From positions 77,447 to 141,446 of the forward strand of contig NZ_OBQD01000005.1 in NCBI RefSeq assembly GCF_900220975.1: DNA of 64,000 nt. The letters are read 5' to 3'. The position numbers and the translations under genes are program-made. Numbering within the stretch: the first letter of the stretch is position 1; each line of letters opens with the position of its first letter. Source of the stretch: Rhizobium subbaraonis (lineage in GTDB: Bacteria > Pseudomonadota > Alphaproteobacteria > Rhizobiales > Rhizobiaceae). Below are positions 8,469 through 18,926 of the stretch, one piece after another. The notes under the pieces were generated by a model, which ran no database searches, was not told where the DNA came from, and saw only the letters and a list, made by a program, of their open reading frames with translations.

Positions 8469-8551
8469 ATGCAGGGAGCATGACGGGGTGGAGGGGCCGG
8501 CAGGTCGGGGTGGAGGCGTCGGCAGAACGGTTCGTGGCTGGCGGGGCTGCG

Positions 8552-8842
8552 TCACAGGCTGTGCAAATAGTGGGCGATGTCCTCCCACTCGGGGTTGGCG
8601 GCCTCGATCAGGTCGAGCTTCCATTTCCGCGGCCAGTTCTTGATGGCTTTCTCGCGGGCGATGGCGTCGGTGACGAGGTCGTGTTCTTCGAACCAGACCA
8701 GCGTCTTGACGCCGTAGCGGGTGGTGAAGCCAGGAGTCAGGTTGTTCTGGTGTTCGTAGAGGCGGCGCGGCAGGTCGGTGGTCACGCCAGTGTAGAGTGT
8801 GCCGTTGCGTTGTGAGGCGAGGATGTAGACGTAGCCTTTCAT
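8552..8842 (-). CDS. GIY-YIG nuclease family protein
   Basis: This 96-residue single-domain protein has the GIY-YIG elements in order: GYVYIL (GIY strand), LYTGVTTD (YIG strand), the conserved Arg in RRLYEH, a middle W-F-E-E-H strand, and the catalytic Glu region in REKAIKNWPRKWKLDLIE. It ends with NPEWEDIA. It resembles the short YhbQ/UPF0213-type clade, whose DNA substrate is poorly known. The ATG at 8842 is used because conservation begins there; an upstream in-frame extension to 8932 only translates repeat sequence. No good ribosome-binding site is seen. The gene sits exactly between repeat copies A and B. Confidence 0.85.
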   Translation of the reverse strand: MKGYVYILASQRNGTLYTGVTTDLPRRLYEHQNNLTPGFTTRYGVKTLVWFEEHDLVTDAIAREKAIKNWPRKWKLDLIEAANPEWEDIAHYLHSL

Positions 8843-8906
8843 GGAGGGATGATGCGGGCAGCATTGCATGAAAGCAAGTCTGAGTTGTGCGGAGTAGCTC
8901 ATCGTT

Positions 8907-9104
<198 letters not shown>

Positions 9105-9175
9105 CGCCTCCACGAAACATTGTGGCGGCGTTGCCGTGGCCGCGGGTGTTAGTGCAAAGCGTTTCTGTCGGGTGC

Positions 9176-12100
9176 CTACCGCCCCGGCCGCCCCGTCTTG
9201 CCCTTGCCCTTCGCCTTCCGCTTCTCCTCGCCCGGATCCTCGTAGCTGCCGACGCCGACCTTGCCGCGGACGACCGGCTTCACATCGTCGGCGGAGGCGC
9301 GGGACGAGCCCGAGGATGACGGGCGCGGGGCGGGGGCGTCGCCCCGTTCCGGCTGGCCCTCGAGCAGCGGCGAGAAGCGCTTCTTCGTGCCCTTCGCGGC
9401 TTCGGGTTTCTCAGGGATCGCCCCGGTGACCGGTTTTTCTGTGCGGCCGACGGTCATTTCGTCGAGGCTGTTTTTTCTGAAATAGCCTGTTCCCTGTGGC
9501 GCGGATTCGCTGTCTTGGCCGGCTTTGCCGCCCAAGGCATCCGCGCTGGTGTTCTTGCGGAACAGCGACTGCCCCTCATCCGCCCTTCGGGCCCCTTCTC
9601 CCCGTGAACGGGGAGAAGGGGTTTCCAGGTCCGTGCCGGGGCCCATGGCGTCGAGCGAGGGTTTGGCGAAATAACTTTCGCCAGCCCTTGCTGTGCTCAC
9701 GGCCGCATCGCCCTTCGGGCTGGCCTCCGCACGGGGCGCGCCACCTGGCGCGACGGCCATTCGGCCTTGCGGCTTCGCCGACCCGCTGCCTTTTCCGCCA
9801 CGCTCCTGGCTCCTTGCCTCCTCCCGCGCCATCGGATCGTCCATGACGGCGAGTTCGGCGGCCTTGAGACGCTTGATCTCGTCGCGGATGCGGGCGGCCT
9901 TTTCGAAGTCGAGGTCGGCCGCGGCGTCGCGCATCTGCTTTTCCAGCGCGTTGAGATGGGTCTGCAGGTTGGCGCCGACGAGGTTGCCGCCATCGGCAAA
10001 ACCCTTGCCGGAGACGCCGGAGATGTCGGCGCGGACGTGGTCGCGCTCGTAGACGCTGTCGAGGATGTCGGAGATCTTCGCCTTCACCGATTCCGGCGTG
10101 ATGCCGTGCTCGGCATTGTAGGCCATCTGCTTCTCGCGGCGGCGGCTGGTCTCGTCCATGGCGCGCTGCATCGAGCCGGTGATCTGGTCGGCATAGAGGA
10201 TGACCTTGCCGTCGACGTTGCGCGCGGCGCGGCCGATCGTCTGGATCAGCGAGGTCTCGGAGCGCAGGAACCCTTCCTTGTCGGCATCGAGGATGGCGAC
10301 GAAGCCGCATTCGGGAATGTCGAGGCCCTCGCGCAGGAGGTTGATGCCGACGAGCACGTCGAAGGCGCCGAGCCGCAGGTCGCGGATGATCTCGATGCGC
10401 TCCAGCGTGTCGATGTCGGAGTGCATGTACCTGACACGGACTCCCTGCTCGTGCAGGTATTCGGTCAGGTCCTCTGCCATGCGCTTGGTCAGCACGGTGA
10501 CGAGGGTGCGGTAGCCGCGCTGCGCGGTGTCGCGGATCTCGCCGAGCACGTCGTCAACCTGCGTCTTGGCGGAGCGGATTTCCACGGGCGGGTCGATCAG
10601 GCCGGTCGGGCGGATCACCTGCTCGGCGAAGACGCCGCCGGCCTGTTCCATCTCCCAGTTGCCGGGCGTGGCGGAAACGGCGATCGTATCGGGGCGCATC
10701 GCGTCCCATTCCTCGAAGCGAAGCGGGCGGTTGTCCATGCACGACGGCAGGCGGAAGCCGTATTCGGCCAGCGTCGCCTTACGGCGAAAGTCGCCCCGGT
10801 ACATGCCGCCGATCTGCGGGATGGTGACGTGGCTTTCGTCGATGAACACCAGCGCGTTGTCGGGGATGTATTCGAACATCGTCGGCGGCGGCTCGCCCGG
10901 CTTGCGGCCGGTGAGGTAGCGCGAATAGTTCTCGATGCCGGCGCAGGACCCGGTGGCCTCCAGCATCTCCAGGTCGTAGCGGGTGCGCTGCTCCAGCCGC
11001 TGCGCCTCGAGCAGGCGGCCGGCCTTCTCCAGTTCGGCAAGGCGCAGCTTCAGCTCGTCCTTGATCGACTTGATCGCGGCGTTGAGGGTGGGACGCGGCG
11101 TGACGTAGTGCGAGTTGGCGTAGATCTTCACGCTCTTGAGGTCGCCGGTCTTGGCGCCGGTCAGCGGGTCGAACTCGGTGATCGCGTCGATCTCGTCGCC
11201 GAACATGGAGATACGCCAGGCGGCATCCTCGAGGTGGGCGGGGAAGATCTCGATGGTGTCGCCGCGGACGCGGAACGAGCCGCGGACGAAGTTGATGTCC
11301 TGCCGCTTGTACTGCTGGGCGACGAGGTCGGCGAGCAGCTGGCGCTGGTCGAGCCGGTCGCCGACCGTCATCTGGAAGGTCATGGCGGTATAGGTCTCGA
11401 CCGAGCCGATACCGTAGATGCAGGAGACCGAGGCGACGATGATGCAGTCGTCGCGCTCGAGGATGGCGCGGGTGGCGGCGTGGCGCATCCGGTCGATCTG
11501 CTCGTTGATCGAGGAATCCTTCTCGATGTAGGTGTCCGAGCGCGGGACGTAGGCCTCGGGCTGGTAGTAGTCGTAGTAGGAGACGAAGTATTCGACCGCG
11601 TTGTGCGGGAAGAAATTCTTGAACTCGGAATAGAGCTGGGCGGCGAGTGTCTTGTTGGGCGCCAGGATCAGGGCGGGGCGCTGCGTCGCCTCGATCACCT
11701 TGGCCATGGTGAAGGTCTTGCCCGAGCCGGTGACGCCGAGCAGGACCTGGCTGCGCTCGCCGCTGTTCAGGCCCTCGACGAGATCCTTGATGGCGGTCGG
11801 CTGGTCGCCCGCCGGCTCATACTCGGAGACCATGCGGATCTCGATGCCGCCCTCGGACTTCTCCGGCCGGGGTGGGCGGTGCGGCGTCCAGATCTCGCCG
11901 TTCTTGTGCAGCGGGTTGCCGCTCTCGATGAGCTTCGCCAGCGCCTCGACCGTGGCGGTGACGGCGGTGCCGGCGTTGAGGGAGGAGGCTTCCTCGAGGT
12001 TGACGTCGAGACCGGCGACCGGATTGAGGCCGGCGGCGGCGCGCGTCTTCGGATCGGAGGAGGCGCCGATCGAGACGCCGCGCGCGGTTTTCTGGACGGT

Positions 12101-12328
12101 AACCTTTTCCGAATGCCTGCGGGCGGCGTTTTCCACCTGCTTCCGGTGCTTGCCGGCCTTCGACGCGATCTCGCGCTGGCTTTCCAGCGACGAGGCCTCT
12201 GCATCCGCTTCCAGCTGCTTCACCCAGTCGGAGACGCTGCCGGAGATCGGCGCGCCTTCGAATTCTGACTGGGGAGCTTCCTCGAAGCCGGGTTTCGAGG
12301 GGGACGATTTCTTCGGTGTTCTGGCCAT
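9176..12328 (-). CDS. uvrB: Excinuclease ABC subunit UvrB, extended form
   Basis: UvrB is the damage-verifying helicase-like subunit of nucleotide excision repair, working with UvrA and UvrC. This protein has 1050 residues against about 670 in E. coli. Residues 1-165 are an N-terminal extension starting MARTPKK. The core follows, with Walker A GVTGSGKT (198-205), the beta-hairpin region [25 protein letters not shown], and helicase motifs [10 protein letters not shown] and QTIGRAARN. The UVR motif is at [19 protein letters not shown] low-complexity tail of about 200 residues carries three copies of a Y/LF-x-K-x-S-x-D-x-M-like motif and a palindromic DNA element in frame (9571-9621). The start at 12328 is set by where the conserved N-terminus begins; the region upstream is Arg-rich and unlike the family. 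Confidence 0.95.
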   Translation of the reverse strand: MARTPKKSSPSKPGFEEAPQSEFEGAPISGSVSDWVKQLEADAEASSLESQREIASKAGKHRKQVENAARRHSEKVTVQKTARGVSIGASSDPKTRAAAGLNPVAGLDVNLEEASSLNAGTAVTATVEALAKLIESGNPLHKNGEIWTPHRPPRPEKSEGGIEIRMVSEYEPAGDQPTAIKDLVEGLNSGERSQVLLGVTGSGKTFTMAKVIEATQRPALILAPNKTLAAQLYSEFKNFFPHNAVEYFVSYYDYYQPEAYVPRSDTYIEKDSSINEQIDRMRHAATRAILERDDCIIVASVSCIYGIGSVETYTAMTFQMTVGDRLDQRQLLADLVAQQYKRQDINFVRGSFRVRGDTIEIFPAHLEDAAWRISMFGDEIDAITEFDPLTGAKTGDLKSVKIYANSHYVTPRPTLNAAIKSIKDELKLRLAELEKAGRLLEAQRLEQRTRYDLEMLEATGSCAGIENYSRYLTGRKPGEPPPTMFEYIPDNALVFIDESHVTIPQIGGMYRGDFRRKATLAEYGFRLPSCMDNRPLRFEEWDAMRPDTIAVSATPGNWEMEQAGGVFAEQVIRPTGLIDPPVEIRSAKTQVDDVLGEIRDTAQRGYRTLVTVLTKRMAEDLTEYLHEQGVRVRYMHSDIDTLERIEIIRDLRLGAFDVLVGINLLREGLDIPECGFVAILDADKEGFLRSETSLIQTIGRAARNVDGKVILYADQITGSMQRAMDETSRRREKQMAYNAEHGITPESVKAKISDILDSVYERDHVRADISGVSGKGFADGGNLVGANLQTHLNALEKQMRDAAADLDFEKAARIRDEIKRLKAAELAVMDDPMAREEARSQERGGKGSGSAKPQGRMAVAPGGAPRAEASPKGDAAVSTARAGESYFAKPSLDAMGPGTDLETPSPRSRGEGARRADEGQSLFRKNTSADALGGKAGQDSESAPQGTGYFRKNSLDEMTVGRTEKPVTGAIPEKPEAAKGTKKRFSPLLEGQPERGDAPAPRPSSSGSSRASADDVKPVVRGKVGVGSYEDPGEEKRKAKGKGKTGRPGR
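9571..9621 (-). repeat. REP-type palindromic element inside uvrB
   Basis: The block contains CCGCCCTTCGGG followed by the hairpin CCCCTTCTCCCC / GGGGAGAAGGGG around GTGAAC. This form is a frequent intergenic repeat in Rhizobiales (general knowledge). Here it is read in frame and contributes a Pro/Ser/Arg/Gly-rich peptide to the UvrB tail. Confidence 0.75.
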
Positions 12329-12530
12329 GGGCGGAATATGGAGAGAGTCACCGGGAAAGGGAAGGGGGCGCGAGTACAAAAGGGAAACGGATCGCGCGCC
12401 GCGTCGGCAGGCGCGGGCCATCATGCCGCCATGGTTTTGGCGTTCCGCTCGGGTGTCGCGAATGCCTTTCGCAGGCCGCGCGAGAATCGTCTATGACATT
12501 GCGAAATCCTCTCAGGAACCGGACCCCACC

Positions 12531-12884
12531 ATGCCTTTCGCTCTCAACCCCGCGGCCGTGTGGCCGATCGTGCTGCTCTGCCTGTCCAATGTTTTCATGA
12601 CCTTTGCCTGGTACGGCCATCTCAAGGTCAAGGCGGCGCCGCTCTATCTCGTCATTCTGGCGAGCTGGGCAATCGCCTTCTTCGAGTACTGCCTGGCGGT
12701 GCCCGCCAACCGCATGGGCCACGAGGTCTACTCCGCCGCGCAGCTGAAGACGATCCAGGAAGTGATCACGCTGGTCATTTTCGCCGGCTTCTCGGTGTTC
12801 TTCCTCAAGGAGAGCCTGACCTGGAACCACCTCGTCGGCTTCGCCCTGATCGCCGCCGGCGCCGCCTTCGTCTTCAAAGGTTAG
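12531..12884 (+). CDS. DMT family protein (DUF486), four-helix membrane protein
   Basis: This 117-residue protein has four predicted membrane helices covering nearly its whole length (PIVLLCLSNVFMTFAWYG; LYLVILASWAIAFFEYCL; a third around ITLVIFAGFSVFFL; a fourth around LVGFALIAAGAAFVF). It carries the DUF486 hallmarks F-M-T-F-A-W-Y-G-H and Y-C-L-A-V-P-A-N-R-x-G. The family is related to small multidrug-resistance proteins, but no substrate is established. It starts at the ATG of MPFALNP; an AGGA lies a little far upstream (about 13 bases). It is divergent from uvrB, with about 200 bases between them. Confidence 0.85.
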   Translation: MPFALNPAAVWPIVLLCLSNVFMTFAWYGHLKVKAAPLYLVILASWAIAFFEYCLAVPANRMGHEVYSAAQLKTIQEVITLVIFAGFSVFFLKESLTWNHLVGFALIAAGAAFVFKG

Positions 12885-12956
12885 TGAACGCGGTTTCCGC
12901 CGGAAAAGAAGTCGCATTTGCGCGCTAGCGATGCTCCCTCACAGGAAGAAAGTCCC

Positions 12957-14552
12957 ATGGTCCCGTCCTTCGGCATGATCGCGGCGCATCGCTTCGGCCT
13001 CGGCCCGAGACCGGGCGAGCCGCCGCCGGAGGATGTGGACGCGTTGATGGCGCAGGTGCAGCGCGGCGTCGCGGAGACCTGTCCCTTCCCCTATGACGGC
13101 ATCGACGGGCGGCGGGCGAGCTTTGCCCAGTTCAGGACCCTGTTTCGCGCCAACCAGGATGCCAAGAAGAACGGCACCGTACGCAAGGTCGGGGACCGTT
13201 CGGTCAACCCCTACGAGATCGGGCTGACGGCGGCATCCTTGCGCGACCAGCATCTCAAGATCCGTCACGCGGTCCAATCGCCGAACGGCTTCTTCGAGCG
13301 GCTGGCCTTGTTCTGGTGCGACCATTTTGCTGTCAGCGCCGGCAAGTCGAGCGTCATGCGCGTGCTCGTGGGGCTTTACGAGGCTGAGGCCTTGCGTCCC
13401 AATCTCGCCGGGTCGTTCGCGCAGCTGCTGACCGCCGCGACGCTGCATCCGGCGATGCTGATCTATCTCGACCAGACAAAGTCGGTCGGTCCGAGCTCCG
13501 TCTACGGCGTCAAGAAGGGGCTCGGGCTGAACGAGAACCTCGGACGCGAGCTGCTTGAGCTGCATACGATGGGCGCCGGCAACGGCTATACGCAGGACGA
13601 CGTGCGCGCCGCCGCCTATGTCCTGACCGGACTGGACAGCGAAAGCTGGAAATTCAGGTTGGCCTATCGCGAGGACCGGGCCGAACCCGGCAGCCACCGC
13701 GTTCTGGGCACCAACTATGGCGGTCCGGTGCGGCGCCTGGAAGACGTGCGGCTCCTGCTGTCGGATCTGGCCGGGAAGGAGGCGACGCGGCGCCACATCT
13801 GCCGCAAGCTCGTCGTCCATTTTATCGCGGACGATCCGCCCACGGAGGTCGTCGAGGCCATGGTGGCGGCATGGTCGGCCAGCGGCGGGAACCTGCCGGA
13901 CGTCTACCAAGCCATGCTGGAGCATCCGCGCAGCTGGGAGCAGGAAGGGCAGAAGGCGCGGCAACCCTATGATTTCGTGGTCGCCGGGCTTCGCGCCCTG
14001 AACGTGCCGGGCGATGCGCTCGCACCGGTTCGGGTGGCGGACGTTCCGCCGATGACAGTGGCGGGAGCGGAGACCGGGACGATGACTGAGCCGGCCGCGC
14101 CGGCCATGGCGCAACCGGTGGCGGGAAACGCCATGGACATGGGTAATTCCGGCGCCGGCGTTGAAAAAAGCCCACCGGTGGCAATGAGCGAGACCGGCGG
14201 GGCGGGGCTCGTGGCCGCTCCGACGGCGGACGGGCGCAACCCCTTCCGCGCCAATCCCTATTCCGTTGGCGCGCTGACCAGGCTCGGCCAGCCGATGTGG
14301 AAGCCGGCGAGCCCTGCCGGATGGGACGAGAAACTCGCAAGCTGGATCACCGCCAGCCAGCTGACCGAACGGATCGCCTGGTCGCGTGCGCTGGCGGCAC
14401 GGTTCGGCGAGGGCCAGGATCCGCGCAGGCTGCTGCAGGCGACGCTTGGCGATCTGGCCCGGGACGACACCATTCAGGTGGTCGCACGCGCGCCGAGCCG
14501 CGAGATCGGCCTGGCGATGGTGCTGGCCTCACCGGAATTCAACAGGCGCTGA
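12957..14552 (+). CDS. DUF1800 domain-containing protein
   Basis: This 531-residue protein opens with the DUF1800 signature A-A-H-R-F-G-L-G-P-R-P-G, followed by ASLRDQHLKIRHAV, F-x-E-R-L-A-L-F-W-x-D-H-F-A-V-S, NENLGRELLELHTMG, Y-T-Q-D-D-V-R-A-A-A-Y-V-L-T-G and RRHICRKLVVHF. Between residues about 355 and 430 lies a Pro/Ala/Met/Gly-rich linker not expected in the domain; the conserved C-terminus (WITASQLTERIAW, VLASPEFNRR) then resumes. No signal peptide is evident. It starts at 12957 with GGAAG nine bases upstream. It is followed after 12 bases by the DUF1501 gene, its usual partner, so the two form an operon. Function is unknown; the pair may make an exported complex. Confidence 0.9.
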   Translation: MVPSFGMIAAHRFGLGPRPGEPPPEDVDALMAQVQRGVAETCPFPYDGIDGRRASFAQFRTLFRANQDAKKNGTVRKVGDRSVNPYEIGLTAASLRDQHLKIRHAVQSPNGFFERLALFWCDHFAVSAGKSSVMRVLVGLYEAEALRPNLAGSFAQLLTAATLHPAMLIYLDQTKSVGPSSVYGVKKGLGLNENLGRELLELHTMGAGNGYTQDDVRAAAYVLTGLDSESWKFRLAYREDRAEPGSHRVLGTNYGGPVRRLEDVRLLLSDLAGKEATRRHICRKLVVHFIADDPPTEVVEAMVAAWSASGGNLPDVYQAMLEHPRSWEQEGQKARQPYDFVVAGLRALNVPGDALAPVRVADVPPMTVAGAETGTMTEPAAPAMAQPVAGNAMDMGNSGAGVEKSPPVAMSETGGAGLVAAPTADGRNPFRANPYSVGALTRLGQPMWKPASPAGWDEKLASWITASQLTERIAWSRALAARFGEGQDPRRLLQATLGDLARDDTIQVVARAPSREIGLAMVLASPEFNRR

Positions 14553-14564
14553 GGAGAGGATGCG

Positions 14565-15734
14565 ATGACGACAGATTTCAGCCGCCGCAACTTCCTCACC
14601 GCCGCCTGCTGCCTTGCGGCCGCACCGATCGTGACCCCCGTTACCTTTGCGGCCGTGCCCGGAGACAACCGGCTGGTCACCATCGTCCTCCGCGGCGCGA
14701 TGGATGGACTGGCGCTCGTGCAGCCCTATGGCGATCCCGTCCTGCGGCTGCTGCGTCCGAAGCTGTCGCTGTCGGCGGAACAGGGGCTGCATGATCTCGA
14801 CGGCTATTTCGGATTGCATCCGGCCGCCGAGGCCCTGCTGCCGCTGTGGCGGGCGGGCGAGCTCGGTTTCGTCAATGCCATTTCGACGCCCTACCGCTCC
14901 GGCCGCAGCCATTTCGACGGGCAGGACATGTTGGAGAGCGGTGGCGCCGCGGTGCAGGACGAGCGGACGGGATGGCTGAACCGGGCGATCGCCGGCATCC
15001 CGCGCGGCAGCGCGCGAAAAGCGATCGACGTGAACACGACGTCCGAACTGATCCTTGCGGGTCCGAACCCGGTCGACGTCTGGTCGACGCGGGCGAACCT
15101 GGAGCTTGCCGAGGACGAGCGCAGCTTCTTCACGCGTCTTTACCGAAGTGATCCGGTCTTCGCCGCCGCGATGGCGGAGGCTGTCGAAACGGACATGTTC
15201 TCCGACGGCATCCATGCGGGCGAAAAGCGTAACAGCGGGGTCGAATCGGTGGCAAGGCTAGCCGCCGGGATGCTTTCGGGCGAGCACCGCATCGCCAGCT
15301 TCTCGATCTCCGGCTGGGACACGCATGTCGGTCAGGACCGCACCTTCAAAAAGCCGGTCGGCGAGCTTTGCACTGCGATCCTGACGCTGAAGGCGAACCT
15401 GCGGCCGGAGGTCTGGCGCAAAACGGCGGTCCTGGCGATCACGGAGTTCGGTCGGACGGCGCGGGAGAATGGTTCGGCCGGCACCGACCACGGCACCGGT
15501 GGCGTGGCGATCATCGCCGGCGGTGCAGTTGCCGGTGGCAGGATACACGGGACTTGGCCAACGCTTTCCGAAGCAAGCCTTCTCGACGGGCGGGACCTGC
15601 AGCCGACGACCGACTTGCGGCAGCTCGCCGCCGCGATTCTCTATCAGCAGTTCGGCGTTTCCGCCAAGGCGATCGGCAGCAGCGTTTTTCCGGGGCTGAC
15701 GCTGGATACCCGCGCGAGCTACCTGCGCGGCTGA
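14565..15734 (+). CDS. DUF1501 domain-containing protein, Tat-exported
   Basis: This 389-residue protein has a twin-arginine signal (SRRNFLTAACCLAAAPIV) and is therefore predicted to be exported folded to the periplasm. The body has the DUF1501 features VLRGAMDGLA, LHPAAEALLPLW, GRSHFDGQDMLE, W-D-T-H at about residue 250, TEFGRT and GTDHGTGGVA, a sulfatase/alkaline-phosphatase-like metal-site pattern. An AGGAGAGG stretch sits just before the ATG, and the gene follows DUF1800 by 12 bases. The stop codon abuts the stop of the convergent membrane-protein gene. Enzymatic activity is not established. Confidence 0.9.
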   Translation: MTTDFSRRNFLTAACCLAAAPIVTPVTFAAVPGDNRLVTIVLRGAMDGLALVQPYGDPVLRLLRPKLSLSAEQGLHDLDGYFGLHPAAEALLPLWRAGELGFVNAISTPYRSGRSHFDGQDMLESGGAAVQDERTGWLNRAIAGIPRGSARKAIDVNTTSELILAGPNPVDVWSTRANLELAEDERSFFTRLYRSDPVFAAAMAEAVETDMFSDGIHAGEKRNSGVESVARLAAGMLSGEHRIASFSISGWDTHVGQDRTFKKPVGELCTAILTLKANLRPEVWRKTAVLAITEFGRTARENGSAGTDHGTGGVAIIAGGAVAGGRIHGTWPTLSEASLLDGRDLQPTTDLRQLAAAILYQQFGVSAKAIGSSVFPGLTLDTRASYLRG

Positions 15735-16325
15735 TCAATTGAGGACGTCGAAGGCGCGGAAGATCCAGCTGATCTGGTAGATCAGGCCGGCGGAGACGAA
15801 AGCGGCGTGAAACGTCCTGTTCGCCGTCATCATCGCGATCGCGCAGAGCACGATATAGGTGCCGTTGCGCAGCGGATACTCGTAGCCGAAGGACTCGAAA
15901 TAGGGCAGCCCCTTCAATGCGGTGTCGGCAAGGTCGACTGTGTAGGCAAGCGCCAGAAAGCCGAAAAACCAACCCCTGCGCGACAGGAAGTAATCCTCAT
16001 AGCCGCTGTACTCCTCGATCGATGTGGGAAACAGCAGGACGCACAGGAAGAAAAACAGGCAGGCGAAGCCGATCAGGAACATGTAGACGGCGAAGTCGAT
16101 CGACGTCAGGGCAGCCAGCCGGTATTCCCACCACCAGAAATGCAGCAGGAACAGGAACATCGACAGCACCCAGCCGAGATGGACCCAATAGATGCGCGTC
16201 CGGCCGGGATGCTGGATGAATACCGCCAGGCCGGTCAGTAGGCGTGCGATCGAGAGGCTGAGAACCATGCCGACGACGACGCGGATATGGTTGAACAGGG
16301 CTGGATCCGTCGCCGGGTGGTCCAT
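15735..16325 (-). CDS. Hypothetical membrane protein, about six helices
   Basis: This 196-residue protein has about six hydrophobic helices beginning at residues near 12, 42, 68, 108, 143 and 168. Aromatic-rich loops (HFWWWEYRL) and a central conserved-looking FPTSIEEYSGYEDYF segment lie between helices 3 and 4. I do not recognise a named family. The start at 16325 (MDHPATD) has GGAG about ten bases upstream; the longer frame upstream is Arg/Pro-rich and unlikely. The 3' end abuts the DUF1501 gene with no spacer. Confidence 0.75.
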   Translation of the reverse strand: MDHPATDPALFNHIRVVVGMVLSLSIARLLTGLAVFIQHPGRTRIYWVHLGWVLSMFLFLLHFWWWEYRLAALTSIDFAVYMFLIGFACLFFFLCVLLFPTSIEEYSGYEDYFLSRRGWFFGFLALAYTVDLADTALKGLPYFESFGYEYPLRNGTYIVLCAIAMMTANRTFHAAFVSAGLIYQISWIFRAFDVLN

Positions 16326-16504
16326 CGGACACGGTCTCCATGTCGGGAGGCGGCGAAGGGGCCGGGCCGGTGAGAGCGGCGTCCGGCCGCAGTGTACGGG
16401 CTTGGGCTCCCGCGGCCGCGTGGTCATTGCAACTTTTGCGGCAGATTGTCAGAGGCGCGCGGCGAAGTCCACCGTCCGCCCGGCCACGGAGCGCGCGGCG
16501 CGTC

Positions 16505-16891
16505 CTATTCTGCGGGAACGACGGCCGGACGGCCGTCGTGGTCGAGCGCCACCATGACGAAGGTGGCGCCTGTCACCTTGTCGAGCCGGCCGGTCAGATA
16601 ACGATGCGCCCAGGCTTCGACCAGAAGCGTGATCGACGTGCGCCCGACCTGGGTGACTTCGGTGTAGACGTTTATCGTATCGCCAATCTTCACAGGCAGC
16701 TCGAACGCCATTTCGCGCACGGCGCGCGTGACGACCCGGCCGCGAGCGCGCTCGGCAGCGCGGATGCCGGCAGCAAGGTCCATCTGCGACATGACCCAGC
16801 CGCCGAAAATGTCACCGGCCGCATTGGCGTCGCCGGGCATGGCAAGCGTCCTGAGCGTCAGCTGGCCGAGGGGAGAGGCGGTGTCGGTCAT
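16505..16891 (-). CDS. Acyl-CoA thioesterase (hotdog fold, YciA-like)
   Basis: This 128-residue hotdog-fold thioesterase hydrolyses acyl-CoA to free acid and CoA in the cytosol. The family signature G-D-A-N-A-A-G-D-I-F-G-G-W-V-M-S-Q-M-D holds the catalytic Asp and follows L-R-T-L-A-M-P. The second half has V-T-R-A-V, F-x-x-P-V-K-I-G-D and the basic W-A-H-R-Y strand. Length is normal for the family. The start at 16891 (MTDTASPLG) has GGAG about 12 bases upstream. It is transcribed divergently from the chemoreceptor at 17115. Confidence 0.9.
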   Translation of the reverse strand: MTDTASPLGQLTLRTLAMPGDANAAGDIFGGWVMSQMDLAAGIRAAERARGRVVTRAVREMAFELPVKIGDTINVYTEVTQVGRTSITLLVEAWAHRYLTGRLDKVTGATFVMVALDHDGRPAVVPAE

Positions 16892-17114
16892 ATGAATCGG
16901 TGCTCCGTGTATCGCACCCAAGCGTTTAGCCCAGTCTCGCGCGGTGAGAAAGGCGGCGATGGTGCACACACTGCCTCGCAAAGCGGAAAATGCCGCGAAA
17001 CCTGCTCCCACGCCCATGATTTGATATGTGATAATTTAGTCGAATTTAACCTATCCCGCGAAATATCCGGGGTAACCGGGAGGAATTGGCGACCGGACTT
17101 TAAGGGGGCATTTC

Positions 17115-18926
17115 GTGAGCAAGTTGAAGATTTCTGCCAGGCTCTATCTGCTGGTCGGCGTGGCCTTGGCCGTGTTTTCCACCGTATCCATCTACACGCT
17201 GTTTCACTACCAGGACCTCATGGTTGTCGAGCGCAAGGCGAAGCTGCGGGCGATGGACGAGAGCCTGGTCAAGCTGTTCGAGTTCTATCACGGACAGGAG
17301 ACGGCCGGGGTGCTGAGCCGCGATGAAGCGCAGGCGCGCGCCAAGGACGCTGTTCGGGCGCTGCGCTACGAGGGCAGCGGCTATTTCTGGATCAACGACC
17401 TCGATGCCCGCGTCCTGATGCATCCGATCAAGCCGGAAATGGACAACACCGACCAGTCCGGCATGAAGGATCCCGACGGCAAGTTCATCTTCAAGGAATT
17501 CGCCCAGGTGGCCAAGACCAAGGGTGAGGGTTTCGTCGATTACTACTGGCCGAAGCCCGGCGCCGACGAGCCGGTGCTGAAGTATTCGCATGTGGCCGGC
17601 TTTGCGCCCTGGGGCTGGGTGGTCGGCACAGGCGTCTATTCCGACGACCTCGCCGCCCTGTTCCGCAGCAACGTGCTGTTCATGGCCGGCCTGCTCGGGC
17701 TGGGCGCGGGTGCGATCGTGCTGCTCGCCTATGCGATCGTTCGCAGCGTCGTGCTGCCGATCGACCGCCTGAAGGCATCGATGGAAGCGATCGGACGCGA
17801 GGATGTTTCGGGCGAGGTGCCGGAAACGGGGCGCGGAGACGAAATCGGCGACATGGCAAAGGTGGTCTCGGTCCTGCGCGACAAGGTTGAGGAACGGGCC
17901 GAACTGCGCCGCCGCGAAGGCGAGCAGCAGCGTCGGATCGACGCCGAGCGCAGCGAGGGCGAACACCGCCAGCGCGCGCTCAGCCAGTCGCAGGCGGAGG
18001 CGATGGCGATCGTCGGCACGGCGCTCGAGAAGCTGGCGCGGGGCGATCTCTCCGTACGGATCGGCGCGATGGCGCCGGAATACGCCAAGTTGCGCGACGA
18101 CTTCAACCAGGCGGCGCAGGCGCTCAACGGCGTTATTACCGCCATCGCCCACTCGACCGACGTGGTGCACGGCAATGCCGGCGGCATTGCCGCTGCGGCC
18201 GACAACCTCTCCCACCGCACCGAGCAGCAGGCCGCTTCCCTCGAGGAGACCGCGGCAGCGCTGGACGAGATCACCGTCGCCGTTCGCAACGCTTCCGATC
18301 GCGCCTCCGAGGCGAGCCACATGGTTGCCCAGACGCGCGACAGTGCCGGCCGTTCCGGCGCCATCGTCCGCGACGCGGTCGCGGCCATGGGCCGGATCGA
18401 GGACGCCTCCAGCCGCATTGGCCAGATCATCGGCGTGATCGACGAGATCGCGTTCCAGACGAATCTGCTGGCGCTGAATGCGGGCGTGGAGGCGGCGCGC
18501 GCGGGCGAGGCGGGCAGGGGATTTGCGGTCGTGGCACAGGAAGTTCGCGAACTGGCCCAGCGTTCCGCCAAGGCCGCCAAGGAGATCAAGGGGCTGATCG
18601 GAAATTCGGCGACGGAGGTCGAAAACGGCGTGGCGCTGGTACGATCGACCGGCGAGGCGCTGGCGGAGATCGAGCACCTCGTCAACCAGGTCAACGATCA
18701 GGTCAAGCTGATCGCGACGGCCGCCCGCGAGCAGTCCGTCGGCCTTGCCGAGGTCAATACGGCGGTCAACCAGATGGACCAGATGACCCAGCAGAATGCG
18801 GCGATGGTCGAGGAGACCAGCGCGGCCGGCCAAACGCTGACGCAGGAGAGCGCGCAATTGCGGGCGCTGTTGCAGAACTTCCGCCTTGCGACGCAGCAGG
18901 AAGCCGCGCAGATGCGCGCTGCCTAG
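17115..18926 (+). CDS. Methyl-accepting chemotaxis protein with Cache sensor
   Basis: This 603-residue chemoreceptor has a first membrane helix at residues 9-30 and a periplasmic single-Cache domain at about 35-185, with the typical [16 protein letters not shown] and the following PDGK motif. The second helix (about 190-212) is followed by a HAMP domain. The cytosolic signalling coiled coil has the hairpin tip [20 protein letters not shown] and [12 protein letters not shown]. Cache_2 domains commonly bind small organic acids. The start codon is GTG, preceded by GGGGG at good spacing. No CheW-docking pentapeptide is visible at the C-terminus. Adaptor and kinase genes are not nearby. Confidence 0.95.
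   Translation: MSKLKISARLYLLVGVALAVFSTVSIYTLFHYQDLMVVERKAKLRAMDESLVKLFEFYHGQETAGVLSRDEAQARAKDAVRALRYEGSGYFWINDLDARVLMHPIKPEMDNTDQSGMKDPDGKFIFKEFAQVAKTKGEGFVDYYWPKPGADEPVLKYSHVAGFAPWGWVVGTGVYSDDLAALFRSNVLFMAGLLGLGAGAIVLLAYAIVRSVVLPIDRLKASMEAIGREDVSGEVPETGRGDEIGDMAKVVSVLRDKVEERAELRRREGEQQRRIDAERSEGEHRQRALSQSQAEAMAIVGTALEKLARGDLSVRIGAMAPEYAKLRDDFNQAAQALNGVITAIAHSTDVVHGNAGGIAAAADNLSHRTEQQAASLEETAAALDEITVAVRNASDRASEASHMVAQTRDSAGRSGAIVRDAVAAMGRIEDASSRIGQIIGVIDEIAFQTNLLALNAGVEAARAGEAGRGFAVVAQEVRELAQRSAKAAKEIKGLIGNSATEVENGVALVRSTGEALAEIEHLVNQVNDQVKLIATAAREQSVGLAEVNTAVNQMDQMTQQNAAMVEETSAAGQTLTQESAQLRALLQNFRLATQQEAAQMRAA

Noticed and set aside
9767-12268. An 833-residue open frame on the plus strand opposite uvrB
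   Set aside because: It is fully antisense to uvrB, has no family motifs, and long antisense frames are expected in GC-rich coding DNA.
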